Positions 8,709-16,742 of a DNA stretch of 54,833 bases are shown here, piece by piece. The stretch lies in contig DAIQNV010000014.1 in the NCBI GenBank assembly GCA_036788215.1, positions 1 through 54,833 of the forward strand, written 5' to 3'. Source of the DNA: DAIQNV01 sp036788215. Its GTDB lineage: Bacteria > Planctomycetota > Phycisphaerae > Phycisphaerales > UBA1924. The translations under genes were made by a program, and so were the position numbers. The stretch's first letter is position 1; each line of letters starts with the position of its first letter. The notes under the pieces are model-generated. The model was not told the origin of the DNA. It searched no databases and saw only the letters and a list, made by a program, of their open reading frames with translations.

Positions 8709-10619
8709 ATGCGATCGATGTTGCTTTGTGTTCTGATCGGCGCGGTGGCGCTCGCGGGCATCGTGTCTCCCGCGGGGGCGCAGCGCCGGCAGCCCCCGAC
8801 GCAGCAGGCGCCGGAGGGGCCGGACCTCGGCTCGTTCCTGGCCTGCTACGACCGGCAGCAGCGCCCGACCGTCGCGATCGTCGACATCCTGGCGGCGCCG
8901 CGGGGGCAGGTGACCGGCGAGCAGCAGGCGTTCGGGGAGCGCTTCGGGCGCGCGGTGCGGGACCAGTTCAGCGATCGGCGGATCCGCGTCGCGGCTGCTG
9001 ACCGCAACGCGCAGTTCCGCGACAACGCGGAGCTCGACCGCCTGCTCGGGATCAGCGCGACCGCCGCAGCGGGGAAGATCGGCGAGCAACTGGGCTGCGA
9101 GGTCGTCTTGCTGCTGATCATGCGGCCCGTGCGGGCGACCGCGGACGGGGGGACGGAGTACGACTGCGAGTACGAGGTGATCGATGTCGCTCGGAACCGC
9201 TCGATGGGCGGGAACCTGTGGACGATGTCGAGCCCGGGGCCCCGGGAGACAGCGCAGCGCCGGCGGAGCGAGCTGCTGAAGCTCTCGGGCTTCGTCGCGC
9301 GGGAGATGATGAAGGAGTACGTGGCGTACCACTGCGGCGAGACGCCGGTGGCGCCCCTGATCACGACGCCCTCGGCGCCGGTCCAGACGCCGGCACCCGT
9401 GACGTCGGTGCCCCGGATCGAGGGGCCGATCGAGCGGGAGTTCGTGGGCCCCTTCCGCGAGGTGGACCTGCGGGTGATGGGGGAGTTCGACGACTGGGAA
9501 ACCGGGGACATCGTCCGGGGCATCCGGAACCTCGAGTACATCGAGACGGTGCTGGACGGGCCCTTCATCCGCAATGACGGGGAGCAGAAGTACGTGCAGA
9601 TGACGATCTCCGCAGCCGGCACGCCCTTCGACCTGGGCGACGAGCTGGCGGGCGGGCTGTTTCTCGCGACGGGGAAGGACTCGCGCCTCCGCGAGGCGGA
9701 CGAGCAGCAGATGGTCCTCGAGGTGAAGAACCCGACCTACTCGACCTGGATCGGTCGCGAGAGCCCCCGGAACCGCGGGGCCCGGGCGGCGCTCCGGCGG
9801 GCGTACCAGCGGGCCGGTGAGCCCGTGCTGCCGGTGATCATCCGGCAGGTGACGGGCAAGGACTTCAACGAGGGGACCATGGTCGCGCGGAACTGGTACT
9901 GGTTCTACCCGTTCCGGTTCGACCTGTGGGAGGACGCGGGCGACAACCGCGCGTACTCGGGCGAGGCGGTCGCGAGGTCCGTCGCGAGCCACCTGAACAA
10001 CGTGGGCATCGACACCCTCAACGCGCAGCGGGCCTTCGACGCCGCTTCGGATCAGGACCTCGCGCCCGAGGAACTGCAGCGGAGCGCAACCCTGCAGCGG
10101 GTGCTGCGGGACCGCTACGGGACGGAGATGCTGGCGGAGGGCTCTGGGGAACTGAGCCGTCGCGTGGACCAGGTGAGCGTGTCGTACGGGTTCAGCGTGA
10201 TGGACCTGGCCTCGGGGCGTGACCTCGCCAACACGCAGACCGCAGCGAGGGTCGTCCCCTTCGGCGACCTGGCGGCGGGTCGGTTCACGAACGAGGTCGC
10301 GGAGGAGCTCGCCGGGCAGCTCATCGAGGCGCTGATGCAGCGGTGGGAGCGGGGGACCGACAAGCTCTCGATCGTCATGGTGGACGCCGACACGATCCGC
10401 GAGAGCGACCGGGTGCGGTCGTATCTCGAGGAGAACGTGGACCAGGTCGTGTACAGCAACTTCCGGGGCCTGGGCTCGGAGGGCCAGGTGATCGAGATCG
10501 CCCACCGCGGCGCGGGCGACGCGATACGCACCGCCCTGACGGACGGGTCGATGGGCGTGCGGTTCACGCTGGAAGAAGGCACGACTTCCGGCAGATTGCG
10601 CGTGAGCCTCGCCAACTGA
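8709..10619 (+). CDS. Large secreted protein with CsgG/LpoB-like N-terminal region
   Basis: 636 residues from the ATG at 8709, preceded by GAGGAG; an in-frame TTG at 8694 is less likely. Residues 1-24 form a signal peptide ending SPAGAQ. The first folded part (TVAIVDILAAPRGQVTGEQQAFGERFGRAVRD, then a strand pair and EQLGCEVVLLLIMRPV) follows the pattern of CsgG/LpoB-type proteins, in which a strand and long helix are followed by a hydrophobic strand and a statement of a paralogous cycle. A proline/threonine linker near residues 218-240 leads into a second long region containing VDLRVMGEFDDWETGDIVRGI. It has tryptophan- and tyrosine-rich WYWFYPFRFDLW in the middle and ends in a third domain (LSIVMVDADTIRESDRVRSYLEENVDQVVYSNFRGLG). 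No family was recognised for the full length. A strong terminator follows. Confidence 0.72.
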   Translation: MRSMLLCVLIGAVALAGIVSPAGAQRRQPPTQQAPEGPDLGSFLACYDRQQRPTVAIVDILAAPRGQVTGEQQAFGERFGRAVRDQFSDRRIRVAAADRNAQFRDNAELDRLLGISATAAAGKIGEQLGCEVVLLLIMRPVRATADGGTEYDCEYEVIDVARNRSMGGNLWTMSSPGPRETAQRRRSELLKLSGFVAREMMKEYVAYHCGETPVAPLITTPSAPVQTPAPVTSVPRIEGPIEREFVGPFREVDLRVMGEFDDWETGDIVRGIRNLEYIETVLDGPFIRNDGEQKYVQMTISAAGTPFDLGDELAGGLFLATGKDSRLREADEQQMVLEVKNPTYSTWIGRESPRNRGARAALRRAYQRAGEPVLPVIIRQVTGKDFNEGTMVARNWYWFYPFRFDLWEDAGDNRAYSGEAVARSVASHLNNVGIDTLNAQRAFDAASDQDLAPEELQRSATLQRVLRDRYGTEMLAEGSGELSRRVDQVSVSYGFSVMDLASGRDLANTQTAARVVPFGDLAAGRFTNEVAEELAGQLIEALMQRWERGTDKLSIVMVDADTIRESDRVRSYLEENVDQVVYSNFRGLGSEGQVIEIAHRGAGDAIRTALTDGSMGVRFTLEEGTTSGRLRVSLAN

Positions 10620-10644
10620 CGGCGCTTCAGAACTTGGAGTGAGC

Positions 10645-10682
10645 AGCGGGGCGGCGCTCGAGGAGGCCGCCCCGCTCTTTTT
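10645..10682 (+). terminator. Rho-independent terminator
   Basis: An 11-bp perfect stem, AGCGGGGCGGC (10645-10655) with GCCGCCCCGCT (10666-10676), closes a ten-base loop and is followed by CTTTTT. It sits 25 bases past the stop of the 636-residue secreted protein and separates it from the convergent spike operon. Confidence 0.9.
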
Positions 10683-10777
10683 GTGCGCCCGATGCCCGCG
10701 GAGGCGCCGGACATCGCGCACGGATAATCACCAACAACGGGCGTCCGCGGAGGCCGGGGCTGGTCACGGACAGCGAA

Positions 10778-11191
10778 CTACGGACGGATGAGCAGCTTCA
10801 CCTGGCTCGGCACCGCGGCGATGCCGGGCGGGCAGTTGGCGGCACCGGCGCCATTCTGGGCGGATATGGTGCCCATGTAGGTGCCGGGTCGGCCCTCGAA
10901 GAAGACACCGGTGCTGCCCAGCATGTCGGTCTCGGGCCCCATGATGAGCTGGCTGACCAGGCCGCCGGCGACGCCGGCCTGGTCGCCGTTGGTCAGGGGG
11001 ACCATGGAGCCCATGACGTGGATGGGCATCATCGTGGCGAAGGTTTTGACGCACGTGGTCCCGGGTATGGCCATCGGCGTCGCGGCGATGTTCGGATAGG
11101 GGATCGGGACGACCGCGGGGCCGACGATGGTCTTGCAGACATCGGGGAACCCGAGGCACATGCCGCCCATTTGCGTTTTCGACGGGAGCAT
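10778..11191 (-). CDS. PAAR-like protein (DUF4150), predicted spike tip
   Basis: 137 residues from the ATG at 11191 (GGGGACC just upstream). The N-terminal sequence MCLGFPDVCKTIVGPAVVPIPYPNIA is the hallmark of the DUF4150 family, a PAAR-like fold. It continues with TTCVKTFATMMPIHVMGS, two glycine-rich turns and a C-terminal CPPGIAAVPSQVKLLI. PAAR proteins sharpen the tip of the VgrG spike of type VI secretion systems and often carry or bind the effector. The cysteines and histidine could bind a metal as in true PAAR tips. It is the last gene of the six-gene operon that begins with VgrG, 25 bases after DUF3540. Confidence 0.9.
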   Translation of the reverse strand: MLPSKTQMGGMCLGFPDVCKTIVGPAVVPIPYPNIAATPMAIPGTTCVKTFATMMPIHVMGSMVPLTNGDQAGVAGGLVSQLIMGPETDMLGSTGVFFEGRPGTYMGTISAQNGAGAANCPPGIAAVPSQVKLLIRP

Positions 11192-11216
11192 CGCGGTCCC
11201 CTTTCGCTTGTCTGGT

Positions 11217-11771
11217 TCAGCCCAGGTGAACGGTGGACCCGTCGATGCGGGCTTCCTTGCTGGCGACGGAGTGCATCCGCTCGCTCCGCTGGAAGCTGAG
11301 GCCTTCGATGATGCGGTAGTCGGACCCGGCCCGGGTGATGCGTCGACCGGTGACCGTCTGGAGCACGGACCCGAGCGACTCGCGGACCGACTTCGCCACG
11401 GTATTGATCGCGTCGGCGATGACGGAGAGCCGACCGGCGTGCAGTTCGACCGCCTCGGCCCCGCCCAGGCGGAGCGTTCCCGCCAGGGACTGCACCCGGA
11501 CATCGCCGATCGCAGAAAGCTCGACCGAGCCCGCGCCCCGGATGACGCCGATGATCCAGAAGCGCTCGCCGTCGCCCGCCGCCAGGAGCTCGTCGCCCAC
11601 CGCCGCGGTGTAGCGGACGGGCATCGCCGGATCGGCCCAGGCGCGGCGGCCCCCGCCCAGATCGAGCAGGGCACGGTCCGCGTCGGTCTCGACGACGCGG
11701 CCGACACGGATGCCGGCGGCGTCGGGGGTCTCCCCTCGGGTCGCGCTCGGGTCAGTTGCCAGGCGTGTCAT
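11217..11771 (-). CDS. DUF3540 protein of type VI-type cargo loci
   Basis: 184 residues from the ATG at 11771, with GGAG nine bases upstream. The start lies inside the end of the pentapeptide gene (20-base overlap), which supports coupling. The first half is an OB-like beta domain (GRVVETDADRALLDLGGGRRAWADPAMP, then VGDELLAAGDGERFWIIGVI). The second half has short beta repeats with leucine and valine (VQSLAGTLRLGGAEAVELHAG) and a helix. This is the DUF3540 family, known mainly from loci encoding VgrG, DUF2169 and DUF4150 proteins. The OB-like start and beta repeats suggest a structural link between spike and cargo; this is inference. Confidence 0.85.
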   Translation of the reverse strand: MTRLATDPSATRGETPDAAGIRVGRVVETDADRALLDLGGGRRAWADPAMPVRYTAAVGDELLAAGDGERFWIIGVIRGAGSVELSAIGDVRVQSLAGTLRLGGAEAVELHAGRLSVIADAINTVAKSVRESLGSVLQTVTGRRITRAGSDYRIIEGLSFQRSERMHSVASKEARIDGSTVHLG

Positions 11772-13455
11772 TTCGGCTTCTCCTCTGGTATTCGATCGGG
11801 TATGGGGGCGGACGGAACCGCTGGGCTTCGCGGAGGTCGGCGTCGGTACCCCGGATGCCGCCCTGCTTGGCGAGGGTGAGATCGGTGCGGGTCGCTTCAA
11901 CCGCGTGCATGTTGGAGCGTTGAAGGTCGGTGTCCGTCACGCGGACATCGGTGAGGCTTGCCTCGGAGAGATCGGCCTCGACGAGATTGGCGTCGGCGAG
12001 GTCGATGCCCTTGGCCTTGATCCGCGTGAGCATCGCCTGATGAAGGTTGGCGTTCTTCAGGCTCACCATCGACATTTCAGAACCGTCAAAGCTGGACCAG
12101 CGGAGGTCGGCGTTGCCGAGGTCTGTACCCGACAGGATCGACGGGGCGAACTGGGTGTAGGTCGCCCGGGTGTTGCTCAGGTCAGCCCCGGTGAGGTCGG
12201 AGCCTATGAACTGCGACTGCGTCAGCTCGACACCCGCGAGGTTCGCCCCGCGGAGGTTGCTCTTGTTGACGATCGACTGGAAAATCCTGCAGCCCCGCAG
12301 GTCCTTTCCCGAGAGATCGGCCTCCGCGAGCATCGTGTTCGCGAAGTCGGTCTTGTTCAGGGTGATCGTCGGGAACGCCGGCGCGTCCAGGAACGCGGAA
12401 CGGAAGCGGGTCTCGGTCATGTTGGCGCCGTCGAGCCGGGTCGCGGCGACCGCGAAGAGTTCGAGCGTGGCGCCCGACAGGTCGATGTTCTTCGCGTCCG
12501 TCTCGCCGATCATGAGCTGCTTGGCCTTCACGCCCGCGAGCGAGGCGTTGGTCAGCGTGCACTGGGAGACCGTGGTCTCGGCGAGCGTGGCACCGATGAG
12601 CTTGGCCCCCGTCAGATCGACATCGATCAGCGCGCAGCGCGTGAAGTCGAGGCCGGAAGCGTCCATCTCGGCGGCCGAGCCCCCGACGAACTGGCTGCCC
12701 ACGAAGGATCGCACCGTCCTCAGGACGGCGGGGAGATCGGCCTCGTTGTTGGCGAGGGTGCAGGTGTCGAGCGCTGCGCCCGTCATGTCGCAGCCCGTGA
12801 GCGTGCACTGCTGAATCTGTGTGTTCAGGAGCCGCGAGCCGGCGAGGTTCGCGCCGGTGAGGTCGCACTGGTTGAGGACGCACTTGGTGAGACGGGTGTC
12901 CGCGAGCTGCGCGTCGGCCAGGGTTGATTGCATGAACAGCGACTCGGCGAAGTGGCCTTTGAGCTCGGCGCCGGCCAGTTGGCAGGAGATGAGCGCTATG
13001 CCCGTAGCGGGCTCATCGTCTCCTCCTCGGAGGGTGCTGGCGCTCAGGTCGCACTCCATAAAGCGAGAGCCAGTGAGGTTCCAGCTCGCGATATCGCACC
13101 GGCGGAGATCGCACTTCATGAACGCGATCACCTCGCGGTCCGCCTCCGCCAGGCGGGCCCCGTCAAGGCCGCAGGAGATGACCTTGACTTCGTTCACATC
13201 GGCGCCGGAGAAGTCAACGCCCGCGAGGTCGCACTCAGCGAAGACCGCCCCCGCGACGCGGGCGCCGCGGAGGGCGGACCCGCGGAACGAGCAGCGGAAG
13301 AACTTCGCCCCGGTCATATCGACGCCGGAAAGATCGAGACCCGAAAGGTCTACGATCGCGAACCCCGCGCCGGCGAAGCGGATCGTGCGGGGGTCGGACC
13401 GATCGGGCCAGGCCTCGTCACCGATGCGTTCGTACTGGTTGGGGATCTGGCTCAT
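11752..13455 (-). CDS. Pentapeptide-repeat protein (almost entirely repeats)
   Basis: 567 residues. The start ATG at 13455 overlaps the TGA of the upstream gene (ATGA). After a short N-terminus (MSQIPNQYERIGDEAW) the chain from about residue 30 to 555 consists of A(D/N)LXX-type pentapeptides such as DLSGLDLSGVDMTGAKFFRCSF, with centre leucine, methionine or phenylalanine. Such chains form a right-handed four-sided beta-helix. About 100 repeats would give a rod well over 10 nm long. Some pentapeptide proteins (MfpA, Qnr) mimic DNA and bind gyrase, but those are dimers of about 200 residues. In this setting it is either the secreted cargo or a rigid adaptor. Confidence 0.93.
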   Translation of the reverse strand: MSQIPNQYERIGDEAWPDRSDPRTIRFAGAGFAIVDLSGLDLSGVDMTGAKFFRCSFRGSALRGARVAGAVFAECDLAGVDFSGADVNEVKVISCGLDGARLAEADREVIAFMKCDLRRCDIASWNLTGSRFMECDLSASTLRGGDDEPATGIALISCQLAGAELKGHFAESLFMQSTLADAQLADTRLTKCVLNQCDLTGANLAGSRLLNTQIQQCTLTGCDMTGAALDTCTLANNEADLPAVLRTVRSFVGSQFVGGSAAEMDASGLDFTRCALIDVDLTGAKLIGATLAETTVSQCTLTNASLAGVKAKQLMIGETDAKNIDLSGATLELFAVAATRLDGANMTETRFRSAFLDAPAFPTITLNKTDFANTMLAEADLSGKDLRGCRIFQSIVNKSNLRGANLAGVELTQSQFIGSDLTGADLSNTRATYTQFAPSILSGTDLGNADLRWSSFDGSEMSMVSLKNANLHQAMLTRIKAKGIDLADANLVEADLSEASLTDVRVTDTDLQRSNMHAVEATRTDLTLAKQGGIRGTDADLREAQRFRPPPYPIEYQRRSRNDTPGN

Positions 13456-15872
13456 TGCTCGGGGTTCTTGAGGCTGGTGCGTTTGAGGTTGGTGTCGGCG
13501 AGCCAAACGGTGTCGAAGACGGTCTCGCAGAAGCCCGACTGGAACAGGCTGGCGCCCTCGAGGTGAACGCGGGTCATCTCCGCACGGTCGAAGGTCGACC
13601 GGAAGAGGTTCGAGTGCGTGAAGTCAGCGTCCTCGATGATCGCGTCGGAGAAATCCGTCAGCGGCGCGTTCACGCAGACCATCTCGGTGCCCCGCACCGT
13701 CGATTCGGCGAAGATCGACCGCGTCAACTCCGCGCCGCCGAACCAGGTGTCCTCGAGCTTCGAGGCCTGGAAGGTCGCGCCCGCGCCCTGGACCAGCCGG
13801 AAATCGGCGTCCGTGAAATCCGCACCCAGGTTGAGCGATGCCTTCTGAAGGTCGGCCGCCACGAAGCACGCCCGTGCTCCCTTCACGCCCGCGAAGGTCG
13901 CTCGCCGGAGGTCGGCGTCGAAGAAGGTCGCGTCTTCGATGGTCGCGTTCATGAAGACCGCGTTCGGAAGGCCGGCGTGCGCCAGATCCGCGCCGGAGAA
14001 ATCAGACCCGAAGAAGATCGCCCGTTCCCCCCGGCAGCGGGACAGGTCGGCCCCCTTCAGGTCCGCCTGAGCGAGCATGGACTCGGAGAGATCCGCCCCG
14101 GCGAGCCTCGCACCCGGGAAAGTCGACACGCCCAGCACGCCCTTGGTGAGCGTCGCGCCCGAGAGGTCGGCGCCGTCGAAGCTGCACTCAACGGGCACGC
14201 ACCGCGTCATGACCGCGCCGTGCATGATCGCCCCCGTGAAGTTCGTCTTGACGATCGAGCAGCCCGTGAAGTTCACGCCGGAGAGGTCGGCCCCGCTCAG
14301 GTCCGTTTCCTCCAGCAGCGACCCGGTCAGGTCGAGCCCCGCGAGGTTCGCGCCGCGAGCGTCGATGTGCGTCATGTCGCGTCCGTGCATCGGCCTGCCC
14401 TCCCGGGCCGCCGCTTCGAGCTCCTCCCGCGTCGGGCGCTGGTGCGTCGCGTGCATGCGCTCGCGGATCTCGGGGAGCTGCGACTTCTGCGCGAGCAACT
14501 TCGCCCGGGCTTCCTGGATCTCCGGGGCATCGCCGTGCTGGTCGAGCATCGCGAGGCCCTGGTCGAGCTGGGCCTCGATGCCGTTGATCGTGTCGAAGCG
14601 GGACGGGGGGATGGGGGCCGCAGCGGGCTCGGGCAGCGGGACCTCGAGCCCCTTCGCGCGGACCGCCTCGATCGCGGCGTCACGCTTCGCCCCGGCCTCC
14701 TCGCGCTGCCGCTCGGCGTCGGCCTCGTGCCCCTTGGCGGCTTCCTGGGCCCGCTCCGCCTCCGCCATCGCGGTGTCGATGTCGTCGCAGATGCCCTTGG
14801 GCAGCAGCACCTCGTGCGGCTTCTCGATGCAGCGGTCGAGCCTCGCGCGGAAATGAGCGAGCCCCTTGTTCGCTTCGCCGAGGTCCTCGGTCACCATCAT
14901 CAGGTGCTCGATCTCGAGCAGCTTGAGCGTTCTGGCCTCGGTCTGACCCCGCCAGCACACGCTGACCTTGCCCTCGTCGGGCAGGATCGTGAGCGTGTCC
15001 ATCACCATCTCGACCTCGCGGAAGGTTTCCGAGCCGTCGCGCTCCCGGATCAGGACGAACGCCCGGCACCGCTGCCCGGGGAGCTTCGTTCGGAACTCCG
15101 CGTGCTCGGGGTGCAGGTGGCGGAGTTCGATCGTCTCGTCGCCTCGCAGGAAGCCCTCGACCTGCTGGTCCGCAGGGGCGGCGTTGAAGTACGACCAGTC
15201 GAAGTCACCCGGGAGCCAGGGCCAGTGCTTCTCCATGTAGTCGCCGCCGTACGAGCCGAGCTTGTCGCGCCGCGGCTTCCACGCGGGATTGATCGGGCCA
15301 TAGCCGATCGGCGGGCGGTTGGCGTCGCGCGTGGTGACCGGTTTGTCGGGCACCTCGAGGTTGGGCAGCTCGTCGCTGCGCTTGCCCCGCCCCGCGGGGT
15401 TCCAGGCGTCGCCCGGCCCGCCGAAGGCGCGGTCCCAGTTCAGGGGCATCGAGGTGAAGGGCGCGATGTCGCTCCGGGTGCCGTCCGCGAGCCAGACGCG
15501 GTCGCCGACGACATCGATCTCCTTCTCGACCACGACCTCGCCGGTGGAGCGGGTCACGCGGAGCAGCGTGCGGACGCCGGCAACGGGCTCTCCCTTGGGC
15601 GCGTAGGCGGAACCCAGGAGCAGGACATCGGCCTTGGGGCGGGTCGGGGCCTGCTCGCTGGCCTTGGTGAGGCCCGCGTCCGCGTCGCCCGCGGGATCGT
15701 CCGCGTTCAGGACGATCTTCACCGCGTCCTCGAGCGACGCCGGGCCGGGCCCGCAGACGCCCGGTTCGAGCGTGTACTCCGTCTTGGCCATGATCACGGC
15801 ATACCGCTGCCCCTTGACGAAGCTGAACCCGCGGGGCATCGCGGTCATCGGGAGTGAGGGCCAGATTCGCAT
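13452..15872 (-). CDS. DUF2169 adaptor fused to pentapeptide repeats
   Basis: 806 residues from the ATG at 15872. Residues 1 to about 330 form a DUF2169 domain, seen from VLLLGSAYAPKGEPVAGVRT, FTSMPLNWDRAFGGPGDAWNPAGRG, PIGYGPINPAWKPR and LPGDFDWSYFNAAPADQQV. Residues about 380-490 are charged, alanine- and glutamate-rich and helical. From about residue 495 to the end are pentapeptide repeats (LAGLDLTGSLLEETDLSGADL). DUF2169 proteins act as adaptors that help load effectors on a VgrG/PAAR spike in type VI systems of Proteobacteria. Here the adaptor carries its own beta-helix. A longer open frame upstream crosses the N gap in an arbitrary frame and was not used. The gene lies 29 bases after the beta-helix gene. 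Confidence 0.9.
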   Translation of the reverse strand: MRIWPSLPMTAMPRGFSFVKGQRYAVIMAKTEYTLEPGVCGPGPASLEDAVKIVLNADDPAGDADAGLTKASEQAPTRPKADVLLLGSAYAPKGEPVAGVRTLLRVTRSTGEVVVEKEIDVVGDRVWLADGTRSDIAPFTSMPLNWDRAFGGPGDAWNPAGRGKRSDELPNLEVPDKPVTTRDANRPPIGYGPINPAWKPRRDKLGSYGGDYMEKHWPWLPGDFDWSYFNAAPADQQVEGFLRGDETIELRHLHPEHAEFRTKLPGQRCRAFVLIRERDGSETFREVEMVMDTLTILPDEGKVSVCWRGQTEARTLKLLEIEHLMMVTEDLGEANKGLAHFRARLDRCIEKPHEVLLPKGICDDIDTAMAEAERAQEAAKGHEADAERQREEAGAKRDAAIEAVRAKGLEVPLPEPAAAPIPPSRFDTINGIEAQLDQGLAMLDQHGDAPEIQEARAKLLAQKSQLPEIRERMHATHQRPTREELEAAAREGRPMHGRDMTHIDARGANLAGLDLTGSLLEETDLSGADLSGVNFTGCSIVKTNFTGAIMHGAVMTRCVPVECSFDGADLSGATLTKGVLGVSTFPGARLAGADLSESMLAQADLKGADLSRCRGERAIFFGSDFSGADLAHAGLPNAVFMNATIEDATFFDADLRRATFAGVKGARACFVAADLQKASLNLGADFTDADFRLVQGAGATFQASKLEDTWFGGAELTRSIFAESTVRGTEMVCVNAPLTDFSDAIIEDADFTHSNLFRSTFDRAEMTRVHLEGASLFQSGFCETVFDTVWLADTNLKRTSLKNPEQ

Positions 15873-15901
15873 GGTGTGGGGCGGCTCGGTGTGCGGTGCG
15901 G

Positions 15902-16703
15902 TTAGAGGAAAGCCTGAACGGTGGCGAGCGAGATGCCGGACTGCTTCATCACCAGTTCGCCCTGCTCGACGGTCATCGCGACGCCCATAATGAGGTCGAC
16001 CTTGCTCGCACCGGCATCGATATTGATATCGAGGCCCTGCCGCACCGCCATGTTCGTTCCGATGCGGAGGTCCGTCTTCGGGCCCATGAACAGCGAGAGC
16101 GCGGTGCCGAACGCCAGTTCCATCTTCGCGGACAAACTGATCGCGGTCTCTGCGGAAAGCTTGAGCGCGAGGCTCGCAGAGATGTTGATGTCCTCCTGCG
16201 TGCCGATGAAGATGCCGAACTTGTTCCCGATCATGATGTCTTCGGTCGCGCCGAAGCGGAAGCTGAACGCGTTGCCCATCACACGGGAGTCGGTGTTCGC
16301 GTGAACGACCTCGAAGGTGTCCTTGCGCGAGGTGGTCTTGACGGTCTGACCCTCGATCTCGATGTCCCCGGTCCCGGTCGCGTCGGTCTTGATCTCCAAC
16401 TTGCCGAGCGAGAAAATCTGCGTCGTGCCCTCCGTGTCGAACAGCGTGTTCCCGGCGACATTCGTCGTCCAGTTGCTCCCCGAGCCGGTGACATCGAGCG
16501 TGTAGTGCCCGACGCAGTCGAAGTCGATGTTGCCCTGCGTGTTGACCTGGAAGCCGACGCCCGCCGCCGCCGCGGGGCCGGTGCCCGACCCNNNNNNNNN
16601 NNNNNNNNNNNNNNNNNNNNNNNNNNNNNNNNNNNNNNNNNNNNNNNNNNNNNNNNNNNNNNNNNNNNNNNNNNNNNNNNNNNNNNNNNNNGTTGTCGGC
16701 CAT
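15902..16703 (-). CDS. Beta-helix spike-like protein, interrupted by assembly gap
   Basis: The start (ATG at 16703, after GGGGAGAAG, encoding MADN) and the last 230 codons (15902-16591) are present; the part between is lost in the N run 16592-16691. The visible part is made of short alternating strands rich in aspartate, glycine, threonine and asparagine (GNIDFDCVGHYTLDVTG, TNVAGNTLFDTEGTTQIFSLGKLEIKTDATG). This is the pattern of the triple-stranded beta-helix that ends phage gp5 and VgrG spikes, and it continues into hydrophobic repeats such as ISASLALKLSAETAISLSAK. The VgrG just upstream lacks a long C-terminal helix of this sort, so this may be the separately encoded extension. The frame across the gap is not defined. 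Confidence 0.75.
16592..16691. other. Assembly gap (100 N), real missing sequence
   Basis: Exactly 100 N. The flanks are not duplicates, and the two sides carry the start and the main body of one minus-strand gene, so the true gap length sets that protein's N-terminal region and cannot be read from the placeholder. Confidence 0.95.
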
Positions 16704-16742
16704 GAGGCTTCTCCCCGCGGGCGAGCCCGCGCTGCGCGTCCG

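Noticed and set aside
11800..14400. Regular short repeats that might suggest a CRISPR array or tandem repeat
   Set aside because: The period is 15 bases, varies in sequence and follows pentapeptide codons; there are no spacers or constant repeats.
15873..16703. N-terminal extension of the DUF2169 protein reaching back across the gap to 16703
   Set aside because: The frame through 100 placeholder N is arbitrary, and the extension is an out-of-frame reading of the beta-helix gene.
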